46,816 nucleotides of DNA from Ruminococcus_G sp050944415 (GTDB lineage: Bacteria > Bacillota > Clostridia > Lachnospirales > Lachnospiraceae): contig JBMNRA010000016.1 of assembly GCA_050944415.1 (NCBI GenBank), positions 1-46,816 on the forward strand. The letters are read 5' to 3'. Under the pieces are notes generated by a model, which was given only the letters and a program-made list of their open reading frames with translations, ran no database searches and was not told the DNA's origin. Every line of letters begins with the position of its first letter. Position 1 is the first letter of the stretch. Of the stretch, positions 17,047 through 24,584 are shown piece by piece. Both the position numbers and the translations under genes were made by a program.

Positions 17047-17961
17047 ATGAAATACAAAAATATTATGAGCATTTCCCTACAGCAGATTCAAATTTTTCTA
17101 AAATGCTGTCAGTATCTGAACTATTCCCGCGTTGCAGAGGAATATAATTTTACGCCTTCCATGGTCAGCAAAACAATTAAAAATCTGGAGGATCTTCTTG
17201 GCATTCCGCTTTTCATCCGGAAATATCACCGTCTGGAACTAACGCCGGCCGGCCGTGAACTTGCCAAAGGCTGGGAAAATATCTCTCAGACCCTTGTAGA
17301 AAGCGTCACCCGGGCTTTTGATATACAGGAACAGCTGTCTGCCCATATCCGTATCGGAATACTGGAGACCACCAGATTCTGCGCGGATTATATAACAATG
17401 AAACTGGAAGATAATCTTCCTGACAATATAATCAGAAACATACAGTGGGAACGGCGTGACATGCATCATCTGCCTCAGGCCCTGGAGGAAAATCAGGTGG
17501 ATCTCATTATTACCTGGTCCGGTGAAATCCCATATCTCGACAGCAGAATCAGCAGCTGGAAAAAAATATTTGATTCTCCTGACGCCGTGTTCATTCCCCG
17601 TGGCCATGAACTATACGGAAGGTCTCTTTCTTCTTTTGCAGACTGCCGGCCCTATCCTTTTATTACTCTTTCCCCGGCCAGCTACCCCCATTACTATGAG
17701 TATCTGGAAAAACTCTGTAAAGATTACGGATTTTCTCCCCTTCTCTCCACACTTTGCGGAAGCACTGATTCCGCCCGATATAACCTTTCTATGGGAAAAG
17801 GCATCTATGTTGCCCCCAGTCTGCTCTGTGCCGACTGGGAAACGGAAGATATCCGAAAATGGGAGCTGCCGGGAGAGAAACGCTCAGGTCTGATTGTTGC
17901 CTGGAAAAAAGAAGGCATAAATCCCACTCTGAAACAAATCGTCAACATTATCACTGTCTGA
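17047..17961 (+). CDS. LysR-family transcriptional regulator
   Basis: This 304-residue regulator has an N-terminal winged HTH (SLQQIQIFLKCCQYLNYSRVAEEYNFTPSMVSKTIKNLE, quoted in parts: it spans about residues 9-48) and a LysR substrate-binding domain from about residue 95. The ATG at 17047 follows AAAGGAG; the frame itself opens earlier inside the LacI-type gene. The only gene that follows on the same strand is the URO-D-family gene. A T-N11-A palindrome lies between them, so local control of that gene is the best guess. The effector is unknown. Confidence 0.88.
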   Translation: MKYKNIMSISLQQIQIFLKCCQYLNYSRVAEEYNFTPSMVSKTIKNLEDLLGIPLFIRKYHRLELTPAGRELAKGWENISQTLVESVTRAFDIQEQLSAHIRIGILETTRFCADYITMKLEDNLPDNIIRNIQWERRDMHHLPQALEENQVDLIITWSGEIPYLDSRISSWKKIFDSPDAVFIPRGHELYGRSLSSFADCRPYPFITLSPASYPHYYEYLEKLCKDYGFSPLLSTLCGSTDSARYNLSMGKGIYVAPSLLCADWETEDIRKWELPGEKRSGLIVAWKKEGINPTLKQIVNIITV

Positions 17962-17968
17962 TACACTA

Positions 17969-17981
17969 TTCCAAATCGGAA
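17969..17981 (+). promoter_or_regulatory. Candidate LysR-type operator
   Basis: TTCC, five bases, GGAA forms a T-N11-A inverted repeat, the classic LysR box shape. It lies eight bases after the LysR stop and about 90 bases before the URO-D gene. A weak -10 (TACAAT) follows near 18025. Confidence 0.4.
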
Positions 17982-18069
17982 CAGTACATTTCCCATGTGT
18001 CGTTTTACCTTCCTCACCATTTTCGCTACAATATAGGCAGCTGATATGATATATTGGGAGGTAATTCAA

Positions 18070-19296
18070 ATGGCAGACGAAAAAAATTTTTTAAGTTACT
18101 CAGCAGCAACCTTTGAAAATCTGGCAAACTGGCCCGATGCAGATATTCCGCTGATGGCCCTCGTAACGGAACTGATCCCCGAACTGTGCAGTGTTCCCTA
18201 CGATTACCTTTTAAGAGATGATCCTGCGGCCATGGCTGAATGCACTTTATTAGTGCAGGAATATCTGAATCTGGATACTATCATTGCCAACATGGATATC
18301 TACAATTTTGAGGCGGAGGCAATGGGCGCAAAACTCCGTTTCTATCCGGACCACTGTTCCGATATTGACAGAAGTGAATACTTCATTAAAAATCCGGAAG
18401 ATCTGGATAAAATAAAATTTAAAGGCCTGGATACGGGACGTTTCCCTTATCTGCTCCGCTATTGTGAAGCCTACAAAAAATACACCGGCGCAGACACTTT
18501 CCCCATGTTTTCTGCCCCCTGGACGCTGGCAGGCAATCTGTACGGCATTGACAATCTGGTAATGGACACCATGGAAAATCCTGAGTTTGTAACAGAATTT
18601 TTAAATCGAATTGTGGATGATTTCCATGTTCCTATGTTTAAGGCTCTGGCAAAAGTTCTCCCCGGTTTCCGTCAGGTATCCCTGGCAGACGCATTTGCCT
18701 CTATTCCCGTTGTCACCCCGGAAATCGTAAAGAAATTTATCCGTCCTTCTCTGGAACGGCTCATGGCTAAACTGAATATGCCCGGCATCACCATGCAGGA
18801 CACTGCCTTTTTCGGAACAGCGCAGCTGACCGGAGAAGCCAGAAAAGCGTATGAAAATTTCATTATCTGGTCCAATGATATGTTTTTCTGTATTGATCCG
18901 GATCTGACGGAACTGACACCGGAATATGCTCGGCAGGTCGCTACAGATCACATGGTACCCCTGATGGCCGGTATCTCCGCCAAACAGGTGGAATTCGGTT
19001 CTATTGAGGAGACAGTAAAGATCATCAAAAACTTCGTCCTGAAAGGAAAGAACGGTCCCACTCCTCTGTTCTTTTTCTTTAACAATCTCTCTCCACGGAC
19101 TCCCACAGACAAGCTTCTGGCTGCAACGAAAGCTGTACGGATTTATGGAGCGCCTGGTGCAGATGAAAATACTCCTTATGAGCTTCCGGAAATGATTTCT
19201 TTCGAAGATTTTCTCAAAAACAAAATGGCCCATAATCCGGCCGGCTACACCTTTGAATGGCTGAAAGCATCCGGATATTCCGGTTTACAAAAATAA
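18070..19296 (+). CDS. Uroporphyrinogen decarboxylase (URO-D) family protein, probable methyltransferase-type
   Basis: This 408-residue product has a URO-D barrel fold pattern: FPMFSAPWTLAGNLYG, VTPEIVKKFIRPSLERLMAKL and MVPLMAGISAKQVEFGSIEETVKIIKN. The family includes hemE and corrinoid-dependent methyltransferases such as MtaA/MtbA. No heme genes and no corrinoid protein are nearby. I see no clear His-X-Cys/Cys zinc set, so neither role can be assigned. The ATG at 18070 follows TTGGGAGG; the frame opens eight codons earlier without support. It follows a LysR gene and ends before a bidirectional terminator. Many such lone URO-D proteins in Clostridia belong to demethylation systems; that is family knowledge, not shown here. 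Confidence 0.75.
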   Translation: MADEKNFLSYSAATFENLANWPDADIPLMALVTELIPELCSVPYDYLLRDDPAAMAECTLLVQEYLNLDTIIANMDIYNFEAEAMGAKLRFYPDHCSDIDRSEYFIKNPEDLDKIKFKGLDTGRFPYLLRYCEAYKKYTGADTFPMFSAPWTLAGNLYGIDNLVMDTMENPEFVTEFLNRIVDDFHVPMFKALAKVLPGFRQVSLADAFASIPVVTPEIVKKFIRPSLERLMAKLNMPGITMQDTAFFGTAQLTGEARKAYENFIIWSNDMFFCIDPDLTELTPEYARQVATDHMVPLMAGISAKQVEFGSIEETVKIIKNFVLKGKNGPTPLFFFFNNLSPRTPTDKLLAATKAVRIYGAPGADENTPYELPEMISFEDFLKNKMAHNPAGYTFEWLKASGYSGLQK

Positions 19297-19332
19297 TGAC
19301 GCCATGCGCCGGCTCACGGCTTATCACGTAAA

Positions 19333-19366
19333 AAACCGCCATCGGTTTCAATTCCGATGGCGGTTT
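19333..19366 (-). terminator. Bidirectional intrinsic terminator
   Basis: A perfect 13-bp stem (AAACCGCCATCGG / CCGATGGCGGTTT, 8-base loop) lies between the convergent URO-D gene and rpsR. The T run is best on the minus strand (six T), so it chiefly ends rpsF-ssb-rpsR; the plus strand has TTT only. Confidence 0.88.
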
Positions 19367-19377
19367 ACTGTTACCAT

Positions 19378-19641
19378 TTAGTCCTGTACATACGGCATAA
19401 TTGCAATATGACGCGCTCTCTTGATTGCCACTGTAAGAGCTCTCTGATGTTTTGCACAGTTTCCTGTAATTCTTCTGGGAAGGATTTTCCCTCTCTCAGA
19501 GATGTATCTTTTTAACTTGTTCACATCTTTGTAGTTGATTTCATTATTTTCTTTGCCACAAAATACGCATACTTTTTTTCTTCTGCGTCCGCCTCTTCTC
19601 TTCATGGGAGAATCCGGTCTGCTGCTCTTTTCGTAAGCCAT
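19378..19641 (-). CDS. rpsR: 30S ribosomal protein S18
   Basis: S18 binds with S6 on the platform of the small ribosomal subunit. The 87-residue product has the conserved KVCVFCGKENNEINYKDV and the core LKRYISERGKILPRRITGNCAKHQR. Two ATGs are close together. The second (19641, MAYEK) sits nine bases after GGAG, while the first (19647) is only three bases from it, so I prefer the second. It is the last gene of rpsF-ssb-rpsR, ahead of the terminator. Confidence 0.95.
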   Translation of the reverse strand: MAYEKSSRPDSPMKRRGGRRRKKVCVFCGKENNEINYKDVNKLKRYISERGKILPRRITGNCAKHQRALTVAIKRARHIAIMPYVQD

Positions 19642-19685
19642 GCTCATAGACTCCTTTCTATCGAATATTGTTCCCTCTGATTTTT

Positions 19686-20129
19686 CTAGTTAAACGGCAG
19701 TTCTTCATCAATACCGTCCGGAATATTCATAAATCCGTCAGCAGAGGCTGCGCTGGGTGCAGGGGCGGGAGCCGGCGCCGGATTCGTAAAACCGCTGTGC
19801 TCACTGGCGTTTTTGCTTTCCGCAAATTCCTGTTCCTCAACTACAACTTCCGTTGTATATACTTTCTGGCCTTCTCTGTTGGTGTAACTTCCGGTCTGAA
19901 TTCTGCCTGAAATGGCAATTTTTATTCCCTGGCGGAAATACTTTTCTGCAAATTCCGCCGTTCTGCCAAAGGATACACAATTGATAAAGTCAGCAGTAGC
20001 TTCGCCGTCACGTTTAAACCGACGATCCACTGCCAGTGTATATCTGGCTATTGCCAATGCGTTCTCTCCTGCGGAGTATCTCACTTCAGGATCCCGCGTT
20101 AAACGACCCATTAAAATTACTTTGTTCAT
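19686..20129 (-). CDS. ssb: Single-stranded DNA-binding protein
   Basis: SSB coats single-stranded DNA in replication and repair. The 147-residue product has an OB fold (MNKVILMGRLTRDPEVRY, FINCVSFGRTAEFAEKYF, GRIQTGSYTNREGQKVYTTEV) and a flexible Ala/Pro-rich tail. It ends in the acidic partner-binding tip DEELPFN, which carries an extra final Asn compared with the usual terminal Phe. It lies between rpsF and rpsR, the standard Firmicutes order, with ribosome site GAGAGG. Confidence 0.96.
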   Translation of the reverse strand: MNKVILMGRLTRDPEVRYSAGENALAIARYTLAVDRRFKRDGEATADFINCVSFGRTAEFAEKYFRQGIKIAISGRIQTGSYTNREGQKVYTTEVVVEEQEFAESKNASEHSGFTNPAPAPAPAPSAASADGFMNIPDGIDEELPFN

Positions 20130-20174
20130 ATCTATACCTCTCTATCACTTCAATGGGCTGCAAATCCTCACAGA

Positions 20175-20462
20175 CTATGCTTCTTTCTTTACAATTAAAA
20201 ATCTAAGCACGTTGTCCATGATGCGAACATGTCTTTCAACTTCTGCCGGACAGTCAGCATCTGCTTCAAATTGAATGAAGTAATAATAAGCTTCGCGCAT
20301 TTTCTGGATTTCATAAGCAAGTCTTTTCTTGCCCCATTCTTCAACTTCCGTCACGTTGCCGTTATAGCGGTCAATATAACCTTTTGCTTTTTCCACAACA
20401 GCTTCGCGGGCTTCGTCTTCAATTTTTGCACTTACAACTAATGCCAGTTCATACTTGTTCAT
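20175..20462 (-). CDS. rpsF: 30S ribosomal protein S6
   Basis: S6 partners S18 in the small subunit. The 95-residue product has the standard start MNKYELALVVSAKIEDEAR and the conserved WGKKRLAYEIQKMREAYYYFIQFEAD. AAAGGAGG precedes the ATG. It heads rpsF-ssb-rpsR from the promoter at 20538-20566. The leader (20463-20537) has a GC-richer segment, CTTCTCACAGTGTTGGGAG, where an S6:S18 autoregulatory site could lie, but I cannot confirm the known motif. Confidence 0.96.
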   Translation of the reverse strand: MNKYELALVVSAKIEDEAREAVVEKAKGYIDRYNGNVTEVEEWGKKRLAYEIQKMREAYYYFIQFEADADCPAEVERHVRIMDNVLRFLIVKKEA

Positions 20463-20537
20463 GCTGTTTACCTCCTTTTGGTCTCTGGCCTCCCAACACT
20501 GTGAGAAGCAAGGATAAATAATATATCACGAATGTGT

Positions 20538-20566
20538 ATTCTATCATAAACAGCTTTTGAATGCAA
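20538..20566 (-). promoter_or_regulatory. Promoter of rpsF-ssb-rpsR
   Basis: TTGCAT (20566-20561), 17 bp, TAGAAT (20543-20538) on the minus strand, about 75 bases before the rpsF ATG. The -35 lies just beyond the DUF951 stop. Confidence 0.6.
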
Positions 20567-20570
20567 GTGT

Positions 20571-20759
20571 TTATTCATCTTTTTTCCGGATTCCACGGGT
20601 ATTTTTTTCCACCAGCTTCCGTGAAATCATAATCTGATGGCCGCATCCCATACATTTCAGGCGGAAATCCGCACCTACCCGGAGAACTTCCCACTCAAAG
20701 CTTCCACAGGGGTGCTTCTTTTTCATTTTTATTATATCTCCTATTTCATACTGAATCAT
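20571..20759 (-). CDS. DUF951 small protein
   Basis: This 62-residue protein of unknown function is widespread in Firmicutes and usually found next to rpsF, as here. It has the family motif GDIIKMKKKHPCGSFEWEVLRVGADFRLKC in pieces from residue 7 to 36, with CMGCG; the Cys residues suggest a small metal-binding or beta-barrel fold. Its ATG overlaps the sirtuin stop by four bases, so the two are translationally coupled. Confidence 0.9.
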   Translation of the reverse strand: MIQYEIGDIIKMKKKHPCGSFEWEVLRVGADFRLKCMGCGHQIMISRKLVEKNTRGIRKKDE

Positions 20760-21487
20760 TTCTGTACTCCTGTCCTGATTCTGGAAAATACTTCCCCAAT
20801 GGGCATCTTAATCAGAAGCTTTGCGTAGCTGTCCCGGGAAGTGGCTCCTTTATTAATCAGCACCAGATCCTCTCCATTAAAATAGTCCAGAAGACCTGCT
20901 GCCGGATATACTACCAGAGAAGTCCCTCCCACAATGACCATATCCGCCCGTGACAGAGCAGTGATCGACTTACGGATAGTTTCCTGATCCAGTCCCTCTT
21001 CATAAAGCACCACATCCGGCTTAATAATTCCTCCGCAGCTGCACCGGGGAATTCCTTCCGCCTCTTTCATATAACGGGCATCATAAAATTTCCCGCATTT
21101 CATACAGTAATTCCTGTGAACACTGCCATGAAGCTCATACACTTCCCTGCTGCCCGCCTTCTGATGCAGCCCGTCAATATTCTGGGTAATCACAGCTTTT
21201 ACTTTTCCCATCTCTTCCAGCTGAGCCAATTTAATATGCGCCGGATTGGGTTCGGCATCCAGTTCCAACATTTTGTTTTTATAGAATCTGAAAAATTCTT
21301 CCGGATGTTTCTGAAAAAAGGTGTGGCTTAAAATGGTTTCCGGCGGATAGTCATACTCCTGATGATACAGCCCGTCAGTGCTGCGAAAATCAGGAATACC
21401 GCTCTCTGTGGAAACGCCTGCTCCGCCAAAAAACACTATACTGCTGTGTTCATCAATCATTTTCTGAAGCTCTTCCATTTGATTCAT
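20756..21487 (-). CDS. NAD-dependent protein deacylase (Sir2 family)
   Basis: This enzyme removes acyl groups from lysines using NAD. The 243-residue product has all sirtuin landmarks: GGAGVSTESGIPDFRS (about 20-35), TQNIDGLHQKAG, catalytic His in ELHGSVH, four zinc cysteines (YCMKCG and CSCGG), GGTSLVVYPAAG, and VLINKG. It resembles the bacterial CobB/Sir2 group. Ribosome site AAGGAGG precedes the ATG. It is followed by overlapping DUF951 and preceded by sortase B with a 25-base gap. The three may form a unit with read-through from the tRNA promoter. Confidence 0.93.
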   Translation of the reverse strand: MNQMEELQKMIDEHSSIVFFGGAGVSTESGIPDFRSTDGLYHQEYDYPPETILSHTFFQKHPEEFFRFYKNKMLELDAEPNPAHIKLAQLEEMGKVKAVITQNIDGLHQKAGSREVYELHGSVHRNYCMKCGKFYDARYMKEAEGIPRCSCGGIIKPDVVLYEEGLDQETIRKSITALSRADMVIVGGTSLVVYPAAGLLDYFNGEDLVLINKGATSRDSYAKLLIKMPIGEVFSRIRTGVQK

Positions 21488-21512
21488 CCAATCCCTCCTT
21501 GCTTTTCATAAC

Positions 21513-22292
21513 TCATGCATTGACACATATGCCCTGCACTACAAACCTTGTAGCGGAATTGCCGGTACACGTAGATAAGGTTACCACCCGGTCATTCTCC
21601 TGAAAATTTCTGTCAGCCGTTGGTATTTCAGACAGACTTTTCATGTTTTCCATATATTCCACAACCTCTTTTCCCCCGTGTTCAAACAGCAGATACGTAT
21701 CGCTTCCCACTGCTGTCTCATAGGCGGAGAAAATTTCATATTTGTAATTCTTTTCCGGCGTACACACCCAGAAAATCATACTTCTTCCATACACATCCTG
21801 CTCTCTGAATTTTTTCAGTTTTCCGAACATGGAACCGTCCTTCATATTATGGCCGTACACAATGGAGTTACTGTCTGAAAAATCCGGTGCATTAGCATAA
21901 TCCAGGAAAATCGATCCGGCAAAATTATAGGTTTTCTCCGTTGTCCGATGCAGATAATACTCGTTATCCTCTCCCTGCATAATAGGGTAATTAAGATCAA
22001 GAGCCTCCACATAAAGCCATCCCACCACATCTTTATTGATCGCCTTCAACGATTCAAAATCTATGACCGGTCCTTCCTGTTCACTCTCCTCTCCGGAATT
22101 TTCCGGTTTCTCTTTCTCTTCAGGAATCGTCACGTATTCTTCCAGGCCCTCATACTCTTTTTCTGCGGCTTTATATTCTCTCAGCGTAGTGACCAGCCGG
22201 TAACCGGCCACCAGAAAAACAGCCACTGCAGCCAGAAAAACAATCCACCAGAGTATCCGTCCTGCCTTTGAAGTTTGTCTCTTTTTTGCCAT
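21513..22292 (-). CDS. srtB: Class B sortase
   Basis: This membrane-anchored transpeptidase joins sorted surface proteins to the cell wall. The 259-residue product has an N-terminal membrane helix (about 12-32), an acidic linker, and the sortase barrel from about residue 75. Catalytic residues are His148 in VYGHNM, Cys242 in TLSTCTG and Arg249 in ATRFVVQG. The class B trait is the long insert before the catalytic Cys. No LPXTG-like or NPXTN-like substrate, pilin or haem-uptake gene is in the window, so its target is elsewhere. Ribosome site AAAGGAAG. Confidence 0.92.
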   Translation of the reverse strand: MAKKRQTSKAGRILWWIVFLAAVAVFLVAGYRLVTTLREYKAAEKEYEGLEEYVTIPEEKEKPENSGEESEQEGPVIDFESLKAINKDVVGWLYVEALDLNYPIMQGEDNEYYLHRTTEKTYNFAGSIFLDYANAPDFSDSNSIVYGHNMKDGSMFGKLKKFREQDVYGRSMIFWVCTPEKNYKYEIFSAYETAVGSDTYLLFEHGGKEVVEYMENMKSLSEIPTADRNFQENDRVVTLSTCTGNSATRFVVQGICVNA

Positions 22293-22336
22293 AACTTCCT
22301 TTCTTCTGTCTCTCTTCCATAATCATATATGATAAA

Positions 22337-22363
22337 GCAAAACGCCAGGAACAACTCCTGGCG
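22337..22363 (-). terminator. Terminator after the initiator tRNA
   Basis: CGCCAGGA / TCCTGGCG, 8-bp stem with a five-base loop, followed by TTTTGCTTT on the minus strand. It lies eight bases beyond the tRNA 3' end. Confidence 0.8.
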
Positions 22364-22370
22364 CATCTAG

Positions 22371-22444
<74 letters not shown>

Positions 22445-22460
22445 TTATATGATATAATAA

Positions 22461-22489
22461 ATTATATGCCTCTTCTTAAGTTTTGTCAA
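22461..22489 (-). promoter_or_regulatory. Promoter of tRNA-fMet
   Basis: Exact consensus on the minus strand: TTGACA (22489-22484), 17 bp, TATAAT (22466-22461), with the tRNA starting 17 bases later. Confidence 0.9.
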
Positions 22490-22493
22490 CTGT

Positions 22494-22523
22494 GAAAAAA
22501 GGAGCCCCGGTCAAGGCCCCTTT
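22494..22523 (-). terminator. Terminator after the aspartoacylase-like pair
   Basis: AAAGGGGCC, a six-base loop and GGGGCTCCTTT, with one G-U pair, then a run of T on the minus strand, immediately downstream of the second aspartoacylase-like gene. Confidence 0.75.
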
Positions 22524-22528
22524 AATGG

Positions 22529-23464
22529 TTATTCATGCAGTCTTCGAATCAGCCGGCAAACGATTTCACTTTCCGTCACAAGAGGTTTTCTGTGGGTAAA
22601 AAATACAATCCCGTCCGTAGGCGACAGAACAGTTGATATGGCCTTTCCTTCATAGGGATGCAGGATTTCCGCCAGAGGATCTCCTCTGTGCACTTCATCC
22701 CCGGGCTGGCACAGCCTCCTGTAGATTCCTCCCGTATCTGTCCGTACAGATTTCAGATCCTCTTCGCCGATTACCGTAGCAATATAACCGCTGTGACCAT
22801 TATATTTTAAAATTCCCATTCTGGTTAAAAATCGAAGCACCGCCGCAACCGCCTGCCTGGCCGACACTTCATCGATAAAATCTGTCTCTGTCGTATATAT
22901 GGAAAACGCATTGGTTCCCCACATCTGCCAGTTATAATTCAGCGTGGTCGTATCAATGGGCCTGGGACTGCGCACCAGTACATAGGGCAGTCCGAACAGT
23001 CCTGCAAGACTGGTATTCTGCCTTCCCGTATCCATCATCCGCACATGGGGTATAAAATCTCCCGGCATATAAAAGCTGGCAAACTGTATACCGTAATCAT
23101 ATCCTTTTACTTTCTCAAATAATCCGGCAGCAATCCGCCGGGTAGTTTCACCAGCTTCATATCCGGGAAACATCCGGTTAATATCCGTATTATCTACCGG
23201 CCAGAAACGCTTACCGATGTTCATGGCATGATGATTTACGGAGGGTATTACCAGAATTTCTTTATTTGGCCTGATGGCATGATTTTCTTCCAACTCCTGC
23301 AGCTTTTTTATAATCTGGGAACAGATATAAAGCTGCTGCACTTCATTTCCTCTGATGCTGCCTACAATACAGGCTGATTTCTGCCCATGGCCAAAAGTAT
23401 ATCCGCTGATCTTCAGATCTTCTCTGCATGGTGACGCCATCGTATATATTTCAGTTCTTTTCAT
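22529..23464 (-). CDS. Aspartoacylase/succinylglutamate desuccinylase-like protein lacking active-site residues
   Basis: This 311-residue protein aligns nearly residue for residue with its upstream neighbour, but the zinc and catalytic residues are gone. The HGDE zinc motif reads RGNE (38-41), the second zinc His is Phe128 in IQFAS, and the catalytic Glu position reads IYTTETD (about 189-195). It keeps the substrate-type motif DINRMFPG (94-101) and the C-terminal beta-barrel domain. The ATG at 23464 overlaps the upstream stop by 14 bases and follows GGGGGG; the frame itself opens earlier. It is probably a non-catalytic partner of the upstream enzyme. A new active site using other residues is possible. 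Confidence 0.8.
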   Translation of the reverse strand: MKRTEIYTMASPCREDLKISGYTFGHGQKSACIVGSIRGNEVQQLYICSQIIKKLQELEENHAIRPNKEILVIPSVNHHAMNIGKRFWPVDNTDINRMFPGYEAGETTRRIAAGLFEKVKGYDYGIQFASFYMPGDFIPHVRMMDTGRQNTSLAGLFGLPYVLVRSPRPIDTTTLNYNWQMWGTNAFSIYTTETDFIDEVSARQAVAAVLRFLTRMGILKYNGHSGYIATVIGEEDLKSVRTDTGGIYRRLCQPGDEVHRGDPLAEILHPYEGKAISTVLSPTDGIVFFTHRKPLVTESEIVCRLIRRLHE

Positions 23465-24398
23465 TATCTCTGCCCCCCAGTATTCTGCCCAGCAGTGATC
23501 CGCTGTAAACCACCGGATACTCCCGCATGGTAAACAGCATTCCATCTATGGAAGCTGTCACTGCCTGTCTGATTTCTCCAGAAAGAGGATCCAGTATTTT
23601 TCCCAGAACCTGCCCTCCGGATACCTGTTCTCCTATCTTTACCGATGGAATGTAAATTCCTTCCTGCTCTGCATTCACATAACCGATCTGGCGGTCCGTA
23701 GACACTGTGGGAGATTCGCATTTCTTCACCGGACCTTCCCAGATACCCAGTTCCTTCATAACGTTCAGAATTCCTTCCACGATCCGATATCCATAAAATT
23801 CTGTAATCCTCATTCCCACGCCCATTTCAACCACCAGTGTTGGCGTTCCTGCTTTGTTCAGACTGTATGCCAGCGTAGACTCCAGTACAGTAGCATTTTC
23901 ATGAATCCATATAAAATCCACATTCATTTTTTCTGCCAGGGGAACCAGTGTATCCGCTGTCACCTCATTGATTCTGACTTGGGGAAGCTCCATAAGAAAA
24001 ATATTGCTGGCGTGAATATCCACACACAAATCTGCTCCTTTTAAATCTTCCGTCAGCCTGTACACCAGTGTTTCCATCATGGATCCTTCTTCGCTTCCCG
24101 GAAATATACGGTTCATATCCAGATCAAACATGGGAATTCCCCTTGTAACAGAATCAATTCCTAAAGGATTCAGAGCCGGATAAACGTCAACAATTCCTTT
24201 CAGATATTCCGGCTGGGCTTTCAGTCTGCGGGTCAGCTCATAGCATACAAACTGGCCTTCCAGCTCGTCTCCATGGGTTCCGGTTACAATCGCAATTCTT
24301 TTTTCTTTTCCTGTTGGCTGCAGCGGTTCCATCCGGTTTTTCCTGATCTGCAGTCTTTCATCTACCGGCAGTTTCATTGATACCACTGTCTCGATCAT
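23451..24398 (-). CDS. Aspartoacylase/succinylglutamate desuccinylase family metalloenzyme
   Basis: This zinc hydrolase of the M14-like AspA/AstE family cleaves an acyl-amino acid or similar amide; the exact substrate is not readable. The 315-residue product has zinc ligands His42 and Glu45 in GTHGDELEG and His129 in VDIHAS. The substrate-binding motif is DLDMNRIFPG (Asn96-Arg97), and Glu191 in VVEMGVG is the likely catalytic residue. A C-terminal barrel domain starts about residue 235. The ATG at 24398 follows TATGGAGG; the frame opens earlier. It heads a two-gene operon with the inactive paralogue. Its leader holds a consensus promoter followed at once by a terminator. Confidence 0.85.
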   Translation of the reverse strand: MIETVVSMKLPVDERLQIRKNRMEPLQPTGKEKRIAIVTGTHGDELEGQFVCYELTRRLKAQPEYLKGIVDVYPALNPLGIDSVTRGIPMFDLDMNRIFPGSEEGSMMETLVYRLTEDLKGADLCVDIHASNIFLMELPQVRINEVTADTLVPLAEKMNVDFIWIHENATVLESTLAYSLNKAGTPTLVVEMGVGMRITEFYGYRIVEGILNVMKELGIWEGPVKKCESPTVSTDRQIGYVNAEQEGIYIPSVKIGEQVSGGQVLGKILDPLSGEIRQAVTASIDGMLFTMREYPVVYSGSLLGRILGGRDNEKN

Positions 24399-24447
24399 TT
24401 TCTGACTTCCTCCATATCTATATTTATTGCTTTCACAGCTTCTGCAT

Positions 24448-24524
24448 AAAAAAAGAGCACTCAAACCATTCTTTGAGCGCCCTTGCTACATGCATAATAT
24501 ATCTGATAACCATTTTTTTGTCAA
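24448..24524 (-). promoter_or_regulatory. Promoter with immediate intrinsic terminator in the leader
   Basis: TTGACA (24524-24519), 17 bp, TATATT (24501-24496) on the minus strand. About nine bases past the expected start comes a hairpin, GCGCTCAAA / TTTGAGTGC with loop GAATGG (24480-24457), then TTTTTTT (24454-24448). The gene begins only at 24398. A default transcript would be about 42 bases. Confidence 0.7.
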
Positions 24525-24584
24525 GATTCTGGTTCTTTCCGTTTAAATACTATATAATAAATAAAACAGAAAGGGGAGAATTCA

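Noticed and set aside
18070..19296. Naming the URO-D protein hemE
   Set aside because: No heme biosynthesis context; a LysR neighbour and the family breadth make a methyltransferase-type role at least as likely.
20463..20537. An S6:S18 autoregulatory RNA motif in the rpsF leader
   Set aside because: Only a weak stem is visible by eye and the known conserved loop could not be identified; a covariance model search would decide.
24448..24490. A riboswitch or T-box before the aspartoacylase-like genes
   Set aside because: The leader before the terminator is only about nine bases, too short for any known aptamer or specifier loop.
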